This document shows, in pieces, positions 1-8,623 of a stretch of DNA of 64,000 nt (its first letter is position 1; each line of letters opens with the position of its first letter). The stretch comes from Anaerosporomusa subterranea. Lineage in GTDB: Bacteria > Bacillota > Negativicutes > Sporomusales > Acetonemataceae. The notes beneath the pieces were generated by a model that ran no database searches, was not told the origin of the DNA, and saw only the letters and a program-made list of their open reading frames with translations. The DNA lies in assembly GCF_001611555.1 (NCBI RefSeq), contig NZ_LSGP01000017.1, positions 930,001 through 994,000 of the forward strand. Direction: 5' to 3'. The position numbers were made by a program, and so were the translations under genes.

Positions 1-417
1 GCGGTAGCATGCCTGTATTATTTGTCGCTTAATACACCGATGGTGGATTTATTGGCTGTACTCCACAGACTGAAAATACCAACACTTTTTATTGAGTTAA
101 TGGGACTTATTTATCGGTTCATCTTTATACTTTTTGAGACTGCTGAAACGATGTTTACAGCTCAAAGCTCACGCTTGGGGTACACGAGTCTTGCTTCGTC
201 ATACCGCGCCCTTGCTGCACTTGCGACAACTCTTTTTATCAGTGCCTTCAAAAGATCTGACGAACTATACACAGCTCTTGAGGCTAGAGGGTATGACGGT
301 GAACTCAATGTACTTGAAGAACCGTTTAAAGCTCATTGGACTGAGTACATTTTTCCGGGGTTGGTAAATTTGTTCCTGATTTTGATAGCTTGTTTTGAAA
401 AGATGTACTGGGGGTAA
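1..417 (+). CDS. cbiQ: Cobalt ECF transporter transmembrane protein CbiQ, 3' part
   Basis: The frame is open from the first base, so this is the C-terminal 138 residues of a gene that starts left of the window. CbiQ is the transmembrane T component that couples the substrate-binding CbiM/N module to the CbiO ATPase for Co2+ uptake. Visible are hydrophobic helices near both ends and the motif LEARGYDG (about residue 90 of the visible part), the Ala-Arg-Gly coupling motif of EcfT/CbiQ proteins. The stop lies 5 nt before the cbiO ATG, so the two are translationally close. CbiM/CbiN should lie immediately upstream, outside the window. The family call rests on the ARG motif and on position next to cbiO. 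Confidence 0.85.
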   Translation, partial: AVACLYYLSLNTPMVDLLAVLHRLKIPTLFIELMGLIYRFIFILFETAETMFTAQSSRLGYTSLASSYRALAALATTLFISAFKRSDELYTALEARGYDGELNVLEEPFKAHWTEYIFPGLVNLFLILIACFEKMYWG

Positions 418-421
418 CTTT

Positions 422-1279
422 ATGGCTGAAAATATATTGGAAGTGCGAGACCTCCAATACAAATATAGTGACGGAACACATGCCTTAAAGGGCTTGACAC
501 TTGGAATAAAGCAGGGTAAGTCAACTGCTGTTTTGGGAGGCAATGGAGCAGGAAAATCAACGTTGTTCCTTTCTCTCAATGGAATATTTAAACCTACAGC
601 CGGTGAAGTTTTATTTAACGGCATTCCTCTGGATTATTCTAGAAAAGGACTTAAAGAACTTCGGAAATCTGTGGGTATTGTTTTTCAAGACCCTGACAAA
701 CAATTGTTTTCAGCAAGTGTATATCAGGATATTTCATTTGGGGCGATGAACATGAAATTACCTGAAGAAGAAGTTCAGAGGAGAGTAAATATTGCCATGG
801 AGCGAACGGGGATAGTTCACCTCAAAGACAAGCCCACTCACTGTCTCAGCTTTGGGCAGAAAAAGCGTGTAGCTATTGCTGGAGTGCTAGTTATGGAGCC
901 CGAAGTGCTTGTTCTGGATGAACCGACTGCGGGGCTAGACCCTTTAGGGGTAAGCGAAATTATGAAACTCCTTAAAGAACTACAAAAAGATCTGAAGCTA
1001 TCTGTAGTTATATCAACTCATGACATTGATATTGTTCCGCTTTATTGTGATTATACCTATGTAATCAATGAGGGTAAGATTATTCTGGAAGGCACTCCTA
1101 AAGAAGTGTTTTCTCATCCTGATGAGTTAAGAAAGATACATCTTAGACTGCCGAGGATCGGGCATCTCATGGAGATATTGAAAGATAAGGATAACTTCGA
1201 ATTCACAGAGACTGCAAATACAATAGCTGAGGCGAGAAAAACATTAAATAAATTGAGAGGGAAGAATCGGCTAGTATGA
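422..1279 (+). CDS. cbiO: Cobalt ECF transporter ATPase CbiO
   Basis: ABC ATPase of 285 residues that energises cobalt import together with CbiQ on the cytoplasmic face of the membrane. The Walker A motif GGNGAGKST is at residues 39-47, the Q-loop is in VFQDPDKQLF, the signature is LSFGQKKRVAIAG, and Walker B is VLVLDEPTAGLDP, followed by the switch His in STHDID. The length is usual for CbiO. I chose ATG 422 over an in-frame start at 395, because the product then begins MAENILEV like other CbiO proteins and does not overlap cbiQ. No strong Shine-Dalgarno is visible, so translation may be coupled to cbiQ. It is the second gene of the cbi operon visible here. Confidence 0.95.
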   Translation: MAENILEVRDLQYKYSDGTHALKGLTLGIKQGKSTAVLGGNGAGKSTLFLSLNGIFKPTAGEVLFNGIPLDYSRKGLKELRKSVGIVFQDPDKQLFSASVYQDISFGAMNMKLPEEEVQRRVNIAMERTGIVHLKDKPTHCLSFGQKKRVAIAGVLVMEPEVLVLDEPTAGLDPLGVSEIMKLLKELQKDLKLSVVISTHDIDIVPLYCDYTYVINEGKIILEGTPKEVFSHPDELRKIHLRLPRIGHLMEILKDKDNFEFTETANTIAEARKTLNKLRGKNRLV

Positions 1280-1298
1280 AATCGAAAAGGAGAATACG

Positions 1299-1685
1299 AT
1301 GACAGGAATTTTAATTTTAGCTCATGGTAGCAGACAAAAGGAAACAGAAAATACTTTATTGAAGATCCTTGAGCTGGTAAAGGCAGAGCTGAAGTCGGAT
1401 CTGATTCAACATGCCTTTTTACAGTTTTCCAATAATAATTTGGAAAAAGGTCTAAAAAGACTCATCGATCAGGGAGCTACGCAGATCCAGGTGATCCCTT
1501 ATTTCCTATTCGACGGTGTCCACATCTTGGAGGATATTCCAGCAGAAATCAAAGAATTTTTAAAAGCATATCCTGATGTAAAAATCGACTTTGGCCAAAC
1601 CCTGGGAGCAGATCAAAGGCTGGCTCAGATCTTAGTGGACCGGGTAAGAATTTTGAATGGTGAAGACAAATGCGTACTGGAATAA
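1299..1685 (+). CDS. cbiX: Sirohydrochlorin cobaltochelatase, short CbiX type
   Basis: Protein of 128 residues that matches the small, single-domain CbiX (CbiX-S) class. These insert Co2+ into sirohydrochlorin, the first committed step of the anaerobic cobalamin branch. The N-terminal ILILAHGSR carries the metal-binding His, and a second His sits in PYFLFDGVHILEDIP, where the chelatase family places it. AAAAGGAG precedes the ATG. The last 16 nt overlap cbiD in another frame, so the two are probably translationally coupled. The protein is half the length of two-domain chelatases and is expected to act as a dimer. A sirohydrochlorin ferrochelatase role cannot be excluded from sequence, but the operon favours cobalt. 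Confidence 0.88.
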   Translation: MTGILILAHGSRQKETENTLLKILELVKAELKSDLIQHAFLQFSNNNLEKGLKRLIDQGATQIQVIPYFLFDGVHILEDIPAEIKEFLKAYPDVKIDFGQTLGADQRLAQILVDRVRILNGEDKCVLE

Positions 1686-2761
1686 CTACTGGTACTTGCG
1701 CCGCAGCAGCGGCAAAAGCTGCCATATTAGTTTGGAAAAACCAGTTGCCGACAATTGTTGAAGTCGTATCGCCGCAAGGCAGGGTTATCGCTGTGCCGAT
1801 CGCTGCCGCAACCGTGACAGCTGAGGGCGGCAACGCTTCGGTTCGTAAAGATGCTGGCGATGATCCAGATATTACTAATGGTGTGATGATCTGCGCCGCA
1901 ATACAGATATTGCAGCACAGTACTGAGGTCGTTTTCAAAGCCGGAGACGGTGTAGGTACAGTGACCAAGCCCGGCCTTGCTGTACCGGTAGGCGAACCGG
2001 CGATCAATCCCGGTCCGCGAGCCATGATTACGCAAGCGGTGCGTGACGTGCTGCCTGCCCAAACAGGCGCTATTGTAACCATCTCCATTCCGGAGGGCGA
2101 GAGACTGGCTGCGCGCACTCTGAATCCCATTTTAGGGATAACTGGAGGTCTGTCGATTATTGGCAGTACTGGTATTGTTGAACCAATGTCAGAGGAGGCT
2201 TTTAAGAATTCCCTTACTCCTCAGATTAGCGTAGTCAAAGCCTTAGGCTATGACAGCATTGTTTTTGTCCCTGGTAAAATGGGACAAGATTTTGCCGTGA
2301 AACGTTATGGTTTACCATCGGACGCGGTTGTTCAGACGAGTAATTTTGTCGGTCACATGCTGGAGAAGGCAGTGCATTACGGCATGAAACAGGTCTTGCT
2401 GCTGGGCCATTTAGGTAAAATGGTTAAAGTAGCTGCAGGCAATTTTCATACCCACAATCGCATGGCAGACGCCCGACTAGAAACGATAGCCGCATATATG
2501 GCGGCAAGCGGCGCGTCGCAACATACTACCCAAGAGATCCTTGCCTGCAATACGGCAGAGGCCACTATCCCAATTATCGCCGAATTACAGATGACTGACG
2601 TATATCAGGTGTTGGCTGCAAGAGCTAGTCTAAGAGCAGAACGCTATGTATTTGCTGATTTGCGGGTGGGGACAACAATCCTTTCTTTGCGTGGGGAACT
2701 TTTAGGGCTTGATGAGAACGCCCGGGAGATTGGGGGAAGCTTAGGATGGAACATAAAATAA
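1670..2761 (+). CDS. cbiD: Cobalt-precorrin-5B C1-methyltransferase CbiD
   Basis: Protein of 363 residues. CbiD methylates C1 of cobalt-precorrin-5B using S-adenosylmethionine in the anaerobic corrin pathway. The N-terminus MRTGITTGTCAAAAAKAA is the characteristic CbiD opening. Later Gly-rich segments (GITGGLSIIGSTGIVEPMS, and LLLGHLGKMVKVAAGNFHTH) are also typical. The ATG at 1670 overlaps the end of cbiX by 16 nt, and the end overlaps cbiE by 16 nt. CbiD is found only in the oxygen-independent route, so its presence marks the whole operon as the anaerobic pathway. Confidence 0.96.
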   Translation: MRTGITTGTCAAAAAKAAILVWKNQLPTIVEVVSPQGRVIAVPIAAATVTAEGGNASVRKDAGDDPDITNGVMICAAIQILQHSTEVVFKAGDGVGTVTKPGLAVPVGEPAINPGPRAMITQAVRDVLPAQTGAIVTISIPEGERLAARTLNPILGITGGLSIIGSTGIVEPMSEEAFKNSLTPQISVVKALGYDSIVFVPGKMGQDFAVKRYGLPSDAVVQTSNFVGHMLEKAVHYGMKQVLLLGHLGKMVKVAAGNFHTHNRMADARLETIAAYMAASGASQHTTQEILACNTAEATIPIIAELQMTDVYQVLAARASLRAERYVFADLRVGTTILSLRGELLGLDENAREIGGSLGWNIK

Positions 2762-3372
2762 CGGTAGTGGGTATCGGTCCCGGATCGCCTGACTATCTAC
2801 TGCCAGTTGCCGCTCGGGCGATTAATGCAGCGCGGATCATTGTCGGGAGCAAGCGGGCAATAACGGCTTTTGCGCCTGCCGCCGCAGAGACCTATATCAT
2901 TGATCGCGATATCAAGGGTGTCTTAGCCTATATCCGTGCACAATTGTCGATAAACGATGTTGCTGTTATGGTGTCAGGTGATCCTGGCTTTTATAGCCTG
3001 CTTTCAGCTTTGCGTCAGGAATTTGGCGCAGAGCGTTTACGGGTGATTCCAGGCATTAGCTCGGTTCAGTTGGCTTTTGCTCGCATCGCTGAGCTATGGC
3101 AGGGGGCAGAGCTGATCAGCATGCACGGCCGCACAGTCGCCGACGAGACGCTGCGCTATCTGCCAGGTAAAAAGCTGGGGATTTTGACTGATCCGCAGCA
3201 TAATCCGAGTCATATTGCACAAGTGCTGATCGCTTTTGGTTGGCCACCGGCAACACAAGTTTGGCTGTGCGCTAATCTGTCCTATGAAAATGAGCAGATA
3301 TTCGCTGCTTCCATAGCCGAAGCGGTGAATACGCCTGGTTTTGATCATTCTGTAATGGTGGTGACTGCATGA
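2746..3372 (+). CDS. cbiE: Cobalt-precorrin-7 C5-methyltransferase CbiE
   Basis: Protein of 208 residues in the tetrapyrrole (precorrin) methylase superfamily. It methylates C5 with SAM. It opens with ITVVGIGPGSPDYLLPVA, the GxGPG SAM-binding start of this superfamily. VMVSGDPGFYSLL and VIPGISSVQLAFARI are the second and third conserved blocks. CbiE and CbiT are separate genes here, as in anaerobes, not fused as in aerobic CobL. The start overlaps cbiD by 16 nt, and the stop overlaps the cbiT ATG by 4 nt (ATGA). This position directly before cbiT distinguishes it from the other methylases of the operon. Confidence 0.94.
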   Translation: MEHKITVVGIGPGSPDYLLPVAARAINAARIIVGSKRAITAFAPAAAETYIIDRDIKGVLAYIRAQLSINDVAVMVSGDPGFYSLLSALRQEFGAERLRVIPGISSVQLAFARIAELWQGAELISMHGRTVADETLRYLPGKKLGILTDPQHNPSHIAQVLIAFGWPPATQVWLCANLSYENEQIFAASIAEAVNTPGFDHSVMVVTA

Positions 3373-3956
3373 AAACATACTTTCCCGGGATTGCTGATGT
3401 TGACTTTAGCCGCGGCGATGTGCCGATGACGAAGCAGGAAGTAAGGATACTAGCATTGGCAAAAGCCAAGATTACAGAAACAGATACTGTTATCGACATT
3501 GGCGCCGGCACAGGCTCGCTTTCGGTGGAAGCAGGGCTGCAGGCGAAGAAGGGACGCGTTTTCGCTATCGAGCGCGAGATCGCCGGTATTGAGCTAATCC
3601 GCAGTAATGCAGAAAAATTTGGTGCCGATAATATTGTTCCAATTCTAGGGACGGCTCCGGATGCGCTAGCTGATTTACCGCAGGCGGATGTTATTTTTAT
3701 CGGTGGCAGCGGCGGGCGTCTGCCGGCGATACTGGCTCAGGCGGATGCTCTGTTAAAGACGGGCGGCCGCTTGGTAGTTATGGCAATTACGGTGGAAACG
3801 CTGTATCACGTTCTGGAATTTATGCGCGCTAAACTAGACTATGAAGTTGAGGCCTGTGGCGTACAAATCACGCGGATTCACCCTGTCGGAGCAAGTCATA
3901 TGCTGCAGGGGCTGAATCCAATTTATATAATTGCAGGCACAAAAGGAGATCGATAA
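3369..3956 (+). CDS. cbiT: Cobalt-precorrin-6B C15-methyltransferase (decarboxylating) CbiT
   Basis: Protein of 195 residues with a class I Rossmann methyltransferase fold. It methylates C15 and removes the C12 acetate carboxyl of the corrin ring. The N-terminal FSRGDVPMTKQEVRILAL block and the SAM-binding motif DIGAGTGSLSVEAG (residues about 42-55) are typical of CbiT. The catalytic acidic loop lies in ADVIFIGGSGGRL. It starts by an ATGA overlap with cbiE, its functional partner (the two are fused in CobL of aerobes). AAGGAG near its 3' end serves the following cbiL. Confidence 0.94.
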   Translation: MKTYFPGIADVDFSRGDVPMTKQEVRILALAKAKITETDTVIDIGAGTGSLSVEAGLQAKKGRVFAIEREIAGIELIRSNAEKFGADNIVPILGTAPDALADLPQADVIFIGGSGGRLPAILAQADALLKTGGRLVVMAITVETLYHVLEFMRAKLDYEVEACGVQITRIHPVGASHMLQGLNPIYIIAGTKGDR

Positions 3957-3957
3957 G

Positions 3958-4689
3958 ATGTCAGAACAAATGCTGGCAAACTGCGGCAAGTTCTTCGGCG
4001 TTGGAGTTGGCCCAGGTGATCCTAGCTTACTAACTATTCGGGCGGCTGAAGTATTGAAACAGGTTGATGTTGTTTGTATTCCGCGTTCTCGGGCGGAAAA
4101 TGATAGTGTTGCTATGAAAGTAGCGAGTGCCTATATTGCCAAAACGGCAGAGATCATGGAAGTGTTGACACCGATGGTCCGTGATGCGGAAACGCTGGAA
4201 GCAGAATGGCAACGCGGCGCGGAGAAGATCGCCAAGTACTTATTAAGCGGTAAGAATGTTGCGTTTATCACGATTGGTGATGCTATGCTATTTAGCACTT
4301 ATACCTATTTAATGAAGAAAGTGCGTGAAATCATCCCTGGTGTAGCTGTCGAAAGCATTCCCGGCGTCACGTCTTTCTCCGCTGCGGCCGCATATCTAAA
4401 CGAGGCGCTGGCAGAAGGCAGTGAAAAACTTGCGATTATCCCTGCGATTGATGATCCCGAACAACTGAGAGAAATATTTGCTCAGTTTTCTAATGTAGTG
4501 CTGATGAAAGTAGCCGGCAAGTATGATCAAATCGTGAATGTACTGGCTGAATTGGGCTTAAAAGATAACGCGGTATATATGAGCAGAATCGGCTATCCAG
4601 AACAGTTTGTCAGCTTTGATTTAGATAGTCTGCGAGGAACGAAGCTCGATTATTTGTCTTTACTACTCGTGAAACGGGAGGGGTTTTAA
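3958..4689 (+). CDS. cbiL: Cobalt-precorrin-2 C20-methyltransferase CbiL
   Basis: Protein of 243 residues in the precorrin methylase superfamily. It adds the C20 methyl group, the first methylation after cobalt insertion. GVGVGPGDPSLLTIRAAEVLK is the SAM-binding start, ITIGDAMLFSTYTYLMKK the second block, and ESIPGVTSFSAAAAYLN the third. The IGDAMLFSTYTYL block is characteristic of CbiL/CobI. ATG 3958 was chosen because AAGGAGA lies 9 nt upstream; an in-frame TTG at 3931 would overlap cbiT by 26 nt and lacks such a site. The gene ends one base before cbiF. Confidence 0.93.
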   Translation: MSEQMLANCGKFFGVGVGPGDPSLLTIRAAEVLKQVDVVCIPRSRAENDSVAMKVASAYIAKTAEIMEVLTPMVRDAETLEAEWQRGAEKIAKYLLSGKNVAFITIGDAMLFSTYTYLMKKVREIIPGVAVESIPGVTSFSAAAAYLNEALAEGSEKLAIIPAIDDPEQLREIFAQFSNVVLMKVAGKYDQIVNVLAELGLKDNAVYMSRIGYPEQFVSFDLDSLRGTKLDYLSLLLVKREGF

Positions 4690-4690
4690 T

Positions 4691-5446
4691 ATGCAGGTCT
4701 TTTTTGTAGGGGCTGGCCCTGGCGATCCGGAACTGATAACCGTAAAAGGGCGCTCGCTGCTTGGCCAAGCGGATGTCATTATTTACGCTGGATCGCTGGT
4801 GAATCCGGTGCTTTTGCAGTTTGCGAAACAGGGAACGGCTATTTTCAATAGCGCATCGATGACTCTCGATGAAGTGCTGCAAACAATGGAAACCGCTGTG
4901 AACGATGGCAAACTAGTGGTTCGCCTCCATACCGGCGATCCTAGTCTTTATGGTGCAATTCAGGAACAAATGGACGCTCTCAAAGCAAAGAATATCGATT
5001 TCGAGGTAGTTCCCGGCGTTAGCTCTTTCCTGGCGACAGCGGCAGCGCTCAAGCAGGAATACACACTGCCTAACGTATCGCAGACGGTTATCATTACTCG
5101 CCTGGAAGGCCGCACCGCGGTACCGGACAAAGAAAAACTGGCCAGCCTGGCCAGCCATAATGCAACCATGTGTATTTTTCTCAGTGTGCATATGCTTGAT
5201 AAAGTCACCGCTGAGCTAATTGATGGTGGCTATGCTGAAGATACACCAGTAGCGGTCGTACAAAAAGCATCTTGGCCTGAGCAGAAGATCATTCGGGGTA
5301 CGATCTCGACCATTGCCAAGCAAATGAGCGAAGCTGGCATTGGCCGTACAGCCATGATCGTTGTCGGCCGCTGTCTGGATGCCAACTATGAACTATCCCG
5401 TCTGTATGCTGCCGATTTTGCTCATATGTATCGGGATGCGAAATGA
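4691..5446 (+). CDS. cbiF: Cobalt-precorrin-4 C11-methyltransferase CbiF
   Basis: Protein of 251 residues in the precorrin methylase superfamily. It methylates C11 of cobalt-precorrin-4. The conserved blocks are VFFVGAGPGDPELITVKGR, the Gly/Asp loop VVRLHTGDPSLYGAIQEQM, and VVPGVSSFLATAAAL. The VRLHTGDPS(L/I)YGA version of the second block is the CbiF/CobM signature. The ATG is one base after the cbiL stop (TAATATG), preceded by GGGAGGGG. The stop overlaps cbiG by 4 nt. The length matches the family. Confidence 0.95.
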   Translation: MQVFFVGAGPGDPELITVKGRSLLGQADVIIYAGSLVNPVLLQFAKQGTAIFNSASMTLDEVLQTMETAVNDGKLVVRLHTGDPSLYGAIQEQMDALKAKNIDFEVVPGVSSFLATAAALKQEYTLPNVSQTVIITRLEGRTAVPDKEKLASLASHNATMCIFLSVHMLDKVTAELIDGGYAEDTPVAVVQKASWPEQKIIRGTISTIAKQMSEAGIGRTAMIVVGRCLDANYELSRLYAADFAHMYRDAK

Positions 5447-6504
5447 AACTGGCCATCATTTCTGTGACCAACAAAGGGGCATTGCTGGCTGAACGCTTAG
5501 CCAGACAACTTGCTGTCCCGGCTGATGTTTATGCAAAGTCAGGCCGCAATCCCCTTAACACTGAGAAGGAGTTTGCTAGTCTGAGTAGCTTGCTGGACAC
5601 GATATTCAGCAAGTATGAAGGATTTATCTTTGTGATGGCTACTGGCATTGTGGTTAGAGTCATCGCCGCACATGTTCGCGATAAACGTTTTGATCCCGCC
5701 GTCGTCGTAGTCGATGAAGGGGGTCAGCATGCAATTAGCCTGCTGTCCGGGCACATTGGCGGCGCCAACGACCTGACAAGATTGGTAGCGGCTGTGGCGG
5801 GTGCGACGCCGGTAATCACCACGGCCACAGATGTGGCTTCACTACCGGCGGCTGACGTTCTGGCAGTAAAGCTCGGTCTGGTCATTGAACCGTTTGCTTG
5901 CATGAAAGCGATCAATGCCGCCATTGTCAATGGTGATCCGGTTACCTTCTATATTGATATGAGTTTAGCTAATGCGGATACCTATATTCAGCAGGCTGAA
6001 AAGCTGGACGTCACATTGCAGAGGCTGAATGAGTCAGCTCTGTTTGAGCAATCAGCCGCTGTGCTCATTACTGACAAACAGATGGTTGTTGCAAGTTCGC
6101 AGCTATTCTTGCGGCCGAAAACGCTGGCAGTCGGCATCGGCTGCCGTAAAGGGACAACCCGTGAGGAAATCGTCACCGCAATTACAGATGCCTGCCAAAA
6201 AATCGGTAGAAGCATTAACAGCATAGCCATCATCGCCTCAACGGTCGTCAAGCAGAATGAGGCCGGCTTACTGGCTGCTATTAAAGAATTTGCAGTTCCT
6301 CATCATTTTTTTGCGAATGAGCACCTGGAGCAATGTGCGATAGAAAATAGCTTAGACAGTTCAAATTTTGTTAAAGAAACGATTGGAGTGGGAAATGTAT
6401 GCGAAGCAGCAGCGTTATTAGCGGGTCAGACGAAGAAACTGTTGTTGCCCAAAACGAAATATCCAAAGGTAGCGATAGCCGTAGCCGAGGTCAAATTGCC
6501 GTAG
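5443..6504 (+). CDS. cbiG: Cobalt-precorrin-5A hydrolase CbiG
   Basis: Protein of 353 residues. CbiG opens the delta-lactone ring of cobalt-precorrin-5A and releases acetaldehyde, the step that lets the anaerobic pathway contract the ring without oxygen. The N-terminal half contains FVMATGIVVRVIAAHVRDKR and the LLSGHIGGANDLT segment (His/Gly-rich), both typical of the CbiG N domain. The C-terminal half contains VGIGCRKGTTREEIV, the CbiG C-domain signature. The start overlaps cbiF by ATGA. The 3' end overlaps cbiH by 106 nt in another frame, much longer than the other overlaps of this operon. Confidence 0.94.
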   Translation: MKLAIISVTNKGALLAERLARQLAVPADVYAKSGRNPLNTEKEFASLSSLLDTIFSKYEGFIFVMATGIVVRVIAAHVRDKRFDPAVVVVDEGGQHAISLLSGHIGGANDLTRLVAAVAGATPVITTATDVASLPAADVLAVKLGLVIEPFACMKAINAAIVNGDPVTFYIDMSLANADTYIQQAEKLDVTLQRLNESALFEQSAAVLITDKQMVVASSQLFLRPKTLAVGIGCRKGTTREEIVTAITDACQKIGRSINSIAIIASTVVKQNEAGLLAAIKEFAVPHHFFANEHLEQCAIENSLDSSNFVKETIGVGNVCEAAALLAGQTKKLLLPKTKYPKVAIAVAEVKLP

Positions 6505-7223
6505 TGGGCATCGGTCCGGGACATGTTGACGATATGAGCCCGCGGGCAAGGAAAGCGATTGAGTCTGCTGATGTCGTGGTTGGTTATGACACCTATTTAA
6601 AACTGGCAACAGAGGTAATCGGGAATAAAGAGACATTTGGTTCCGGAATGATGCAGGAAATCGAGCGCTGTCAAGCGGCGGTGGATTTGGCTCTGAATGG
6701 CAAGAACATTGCCGTCATTTCCAGTGGCGACCCTGGCATCTATGGCATGGCAGGACTTATTCTGGAACTGGCTATGCAGCATTCGTCAGATATTCGGCCG
6801 GAAGTCACCGTGATTCCGGGCATCAGCGCCGTCAGTGCTGCGGCAGCCTTACTGGGGGCGCCATTGATGCATGATTTTGCGGTGATCAGCTTGAGCAATC
6901 TGTTGACCCCGTGGGAGGTTATCCGTAAACGGGTCGAGATGGCGGCAGCCGCAGATTTTGTTATTGCACTGTATAATCCGAAAAGTGTGAAACGGGTCAC
7001 CCAGATTGAAGAGGTCAGAGAAATTTTGCTGCAGCATCGGCCTGCCACGACGCCGGTCGGCATTGTCCATCATGCGACCCGTCCGGAAGAGAAGCAAGTG
7101 ATTGCCACTCTGGATAACTTCACCCAAGAATTTATTGATATGTTTTCCTTGGTGATCATCGGCAACAGTCAAACCGTTGTACGGGAAGGCCGTATGATTA
7201 CACCGAGGGGCTACCAGCTGTGA
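6399..7223 (+). CDS. cbiH: Cobalt-precorrin-3 C17-methyltransferase CbiH
   Basis: Protein of up to 274 residues in the precorrin methylase superfamily, responsible for ring contraction with C17 methylation. The SAM-binding start GQIAVVGIGPGHVDDMSPRA begins only about 30 residues into the reading frame. The other blocks are VISSGDPGIYGMAG and VIPGISAVSAAAALLG. The residues before GQIAVVG are Ser/Arg-rich and are encoded entirely inside the end of cbiG. ATG 6399 has GGAG 10 nt upstream, so the long form is plausible. A shorter form is possible but no better start with a ribosome site is visible. The last bases overlap cbiJ (GTGA). Confidence 0.93.
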   Translation: MRSSSVISGSDEETVVAQNEISKGSDSRSRGQIAVVGIGPGHVDDMSPRARKAIESADVVVGYDTYLKLATEVIGNKETFGSGMMQEIERCQAAVDLALNGKNIAVISSGDPGIYGMAGLILELAMQHSSDIRPEVTVIPGISAVSAAAALLGAPLMHDFAVISLSNLLTPWEVIRKRVEMAAAADFVIALYNPKSVKRVTQIEEVREILLQHRPATTPVGIVHHATRPEEKQVIATLDNFTQEFIDMFSLVIIGNSQTVVREGRMITPRGYQL

Positions 7224-7981
7224 TTTTAGTAATAGCAGGAACGCAGGACGGGAGGGAACTCGCCAGCCTGATTGCGCGGCAGGGATACTCGGTACTGGTA
7301 TCGGTCGTGAGCGAATATGGACGTGAACTAGCGGATGAACCGAACCTTAGTGTTCATACCGGCTCTCTCGACTGTGCAGGGTTGGCTGAACTGCTGCAAA
7401 CTCGCCAGATTACGTTGGTGGTGGATGCCAGTCATCCTTATGCAGTCAATGTTTCACAAAATGCGCAGCGCGCTTGCCAGACAGCGGAAGTCGCTTATCT
7501 GCGCTATGAACGCCCACGCGCGGCGATACCGGATTATGATCGGCTGTATGTTGTTGCTGATGCCGCAGCAGCCGCCAAAGCGGCTGCCACTCTAGGGAAA
7601 ACCGTTTTTTTGACAACCGGCAGTCGGACGCTGTCCATCTTTAAGAACGAACCGGCTCTGTGTGAGCATCGGCTCATTGCCCGCGTGCTGCCGGAAACAT
7701 CAGTGATTAAGGAATGCATCGAGTTAGGCTTCATGCCTCGTGATATTGTGGCTATGCAAGGTCCTTTTTCTCATGAACTAAATGCGGCGATGTTTCGGCA
7801 ATCTGGCGCTGACGTTATTGTGACCAAGAATAGCGGTATGATTGGCGGCAGTGACAGCAAATTTACGGCGGCAATGGAACTGGGACTGCCGATTGTCATG
7901 ATCGACCGGCCGGTTATTGCCTATAGTTCTGTTGCGGTATCCTTTCCGGAGGTACTTAAGTTCATAAAGGAGGTTTTGTAG
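7220..7981 (+). CDS. cbiJ: Cobalt-precorrin-6A reductase CbiJ
   Basis: Protein of 253 residues. It reduces the macrocycle of cobalt-precorrin-6A with a nicotinamide cofactor. The N-terminus ILVIAGTQDGRELASLIA is the dinucleotide-binding GTxDG opening of CbiJ/CobK. VVDASHPYAVNVSQNAQRAC is the family's conserved DASHPY block. Further on, the segment VIVTKNSGMIGGSDSKFTAA (TKNSG) is also conserved. The GTG start overlaps the cbiH stop. CbiJ is followed directly by cbiC, with the cbiC GTG touching the cbiJ TAG. Confidence 0.94.
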   Translation: MILVIAGTQDGRELASLIARQGYSVLVSVVSEYGRELADEPNLSVHTGSLDCAGLAELLQTRQITLVVDASHPYAVNVSQNAQRACQTAEVAYLRYERPRAAIPDYDRLYVVADAAAAAKAAATLGKTVFLTTGSRTLSIFKNEPALCEHRLIARVLPETSVIKECIELGFMPRDIVAMQGPFSHELNAAMFRQSGADVIVTKNSGMIGGSDSKFTAAMELGLPIVMIDRPVIAYSSVAVSFPEVLKFIKEVL

Positions 7982-8623
7982 GTGTCATTCATTACGCAAC
8001 CTATGGCAATTGAGAAACGGAGTATGGAAATCATTGCTCCTTATTTAGAAAATCTGGATATAAGCCCGGAAGCGGTTAAGGTGTTTTCACGCATTATTCA
8101 TGCTGCCGGTGATCCTGCTTATTCGGAGGTTATTGACATTCATCCGGAGGCAATTCGCGCCGGCTGTCAAGCGCTATATTCCGGCTGCCATATTTACACC
8201 GATGTGGAAATGGTTCGGACTGGCATTAACCGCCGCCGGCTGGCTGAGTTTGGCGGTGAAGTTCACTGCCTGATTGCTGATGCTGAAGTTGCCGCAGTCG
8301 CCAAGCGGGAGGGGATTACCCGCTCGATGGCAGCGATGCGTGCATTTGGCGACCGTTTGGATGGCGCGGTGGTCGCCATTGGCAATGCGCCGACAGCCTT
8401 GTTTGAAGTGCTGGAGTTGATCCAGCATTCGGGTATCCGGCCGGCATTAATTGTTGGCGTTCCGGTGGGATTTGTCGGGGCAGCTGAGTCGAAAGCACTG
8501 CTTGCCGAGACATCACCGGTGCCGTATATCACTGTCAAAGGAACGAAAGGCGGCAGTCCGATTGCGGCGGCAACAGTGAATGCTTTGCTCTATATGCAGG
8601 ATCAGGGACGATATGATGGCTGA
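7982..8623 (+). CDS. cbiC: Cobalt-precorrin-8 methylmutase CbiC
   Basis: Protein of 213 residues. CbiC moves the methyl group from C11 to C12 to give cobyrinate. Conserved blocks are RIIHAAGDPAY (with the family His), the YSGCHIYTDVEMVRTGI segment, AIGNAPTALFEVLELI and GVPVGFVGAAESK. The GTG start follows the cbiJ stop directly, and AAAGGAGG lies 11 nt upstream. The length equals the family norm. The end overlaps cbiA by about 11 nt. Fourteen consecutive genes read without a real gap up to this point and cbiA, which implies one transcript. Confidence 0.96.
   Translation: MSFITQPMAIEKRSMEIIAPYLENLDISPEAVKVFSRIIHAAGDPAYSEVIDIHPEAIRAGCQALYSGCHIYTDVEMVRTGINRRRLAEFGGEVHCLIADAEVAAVAKREGITRSMAAMRAFGDRLDGAVVAIGNAPTALFEVLELIQHSGIRPALIVGVPVGFVGAAESKALLAETSPVPYITVKGTKGGSPIAAATVNALLYMQDQGRYDG

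Noticed and set aside
1-1300. Cobalamin riboswitch for the cbi operon
   Set aside because: The operon's 5' end lies outside the window, and no B12-box-like leader occurs in the gaps I could read, including 10,011-10,182.
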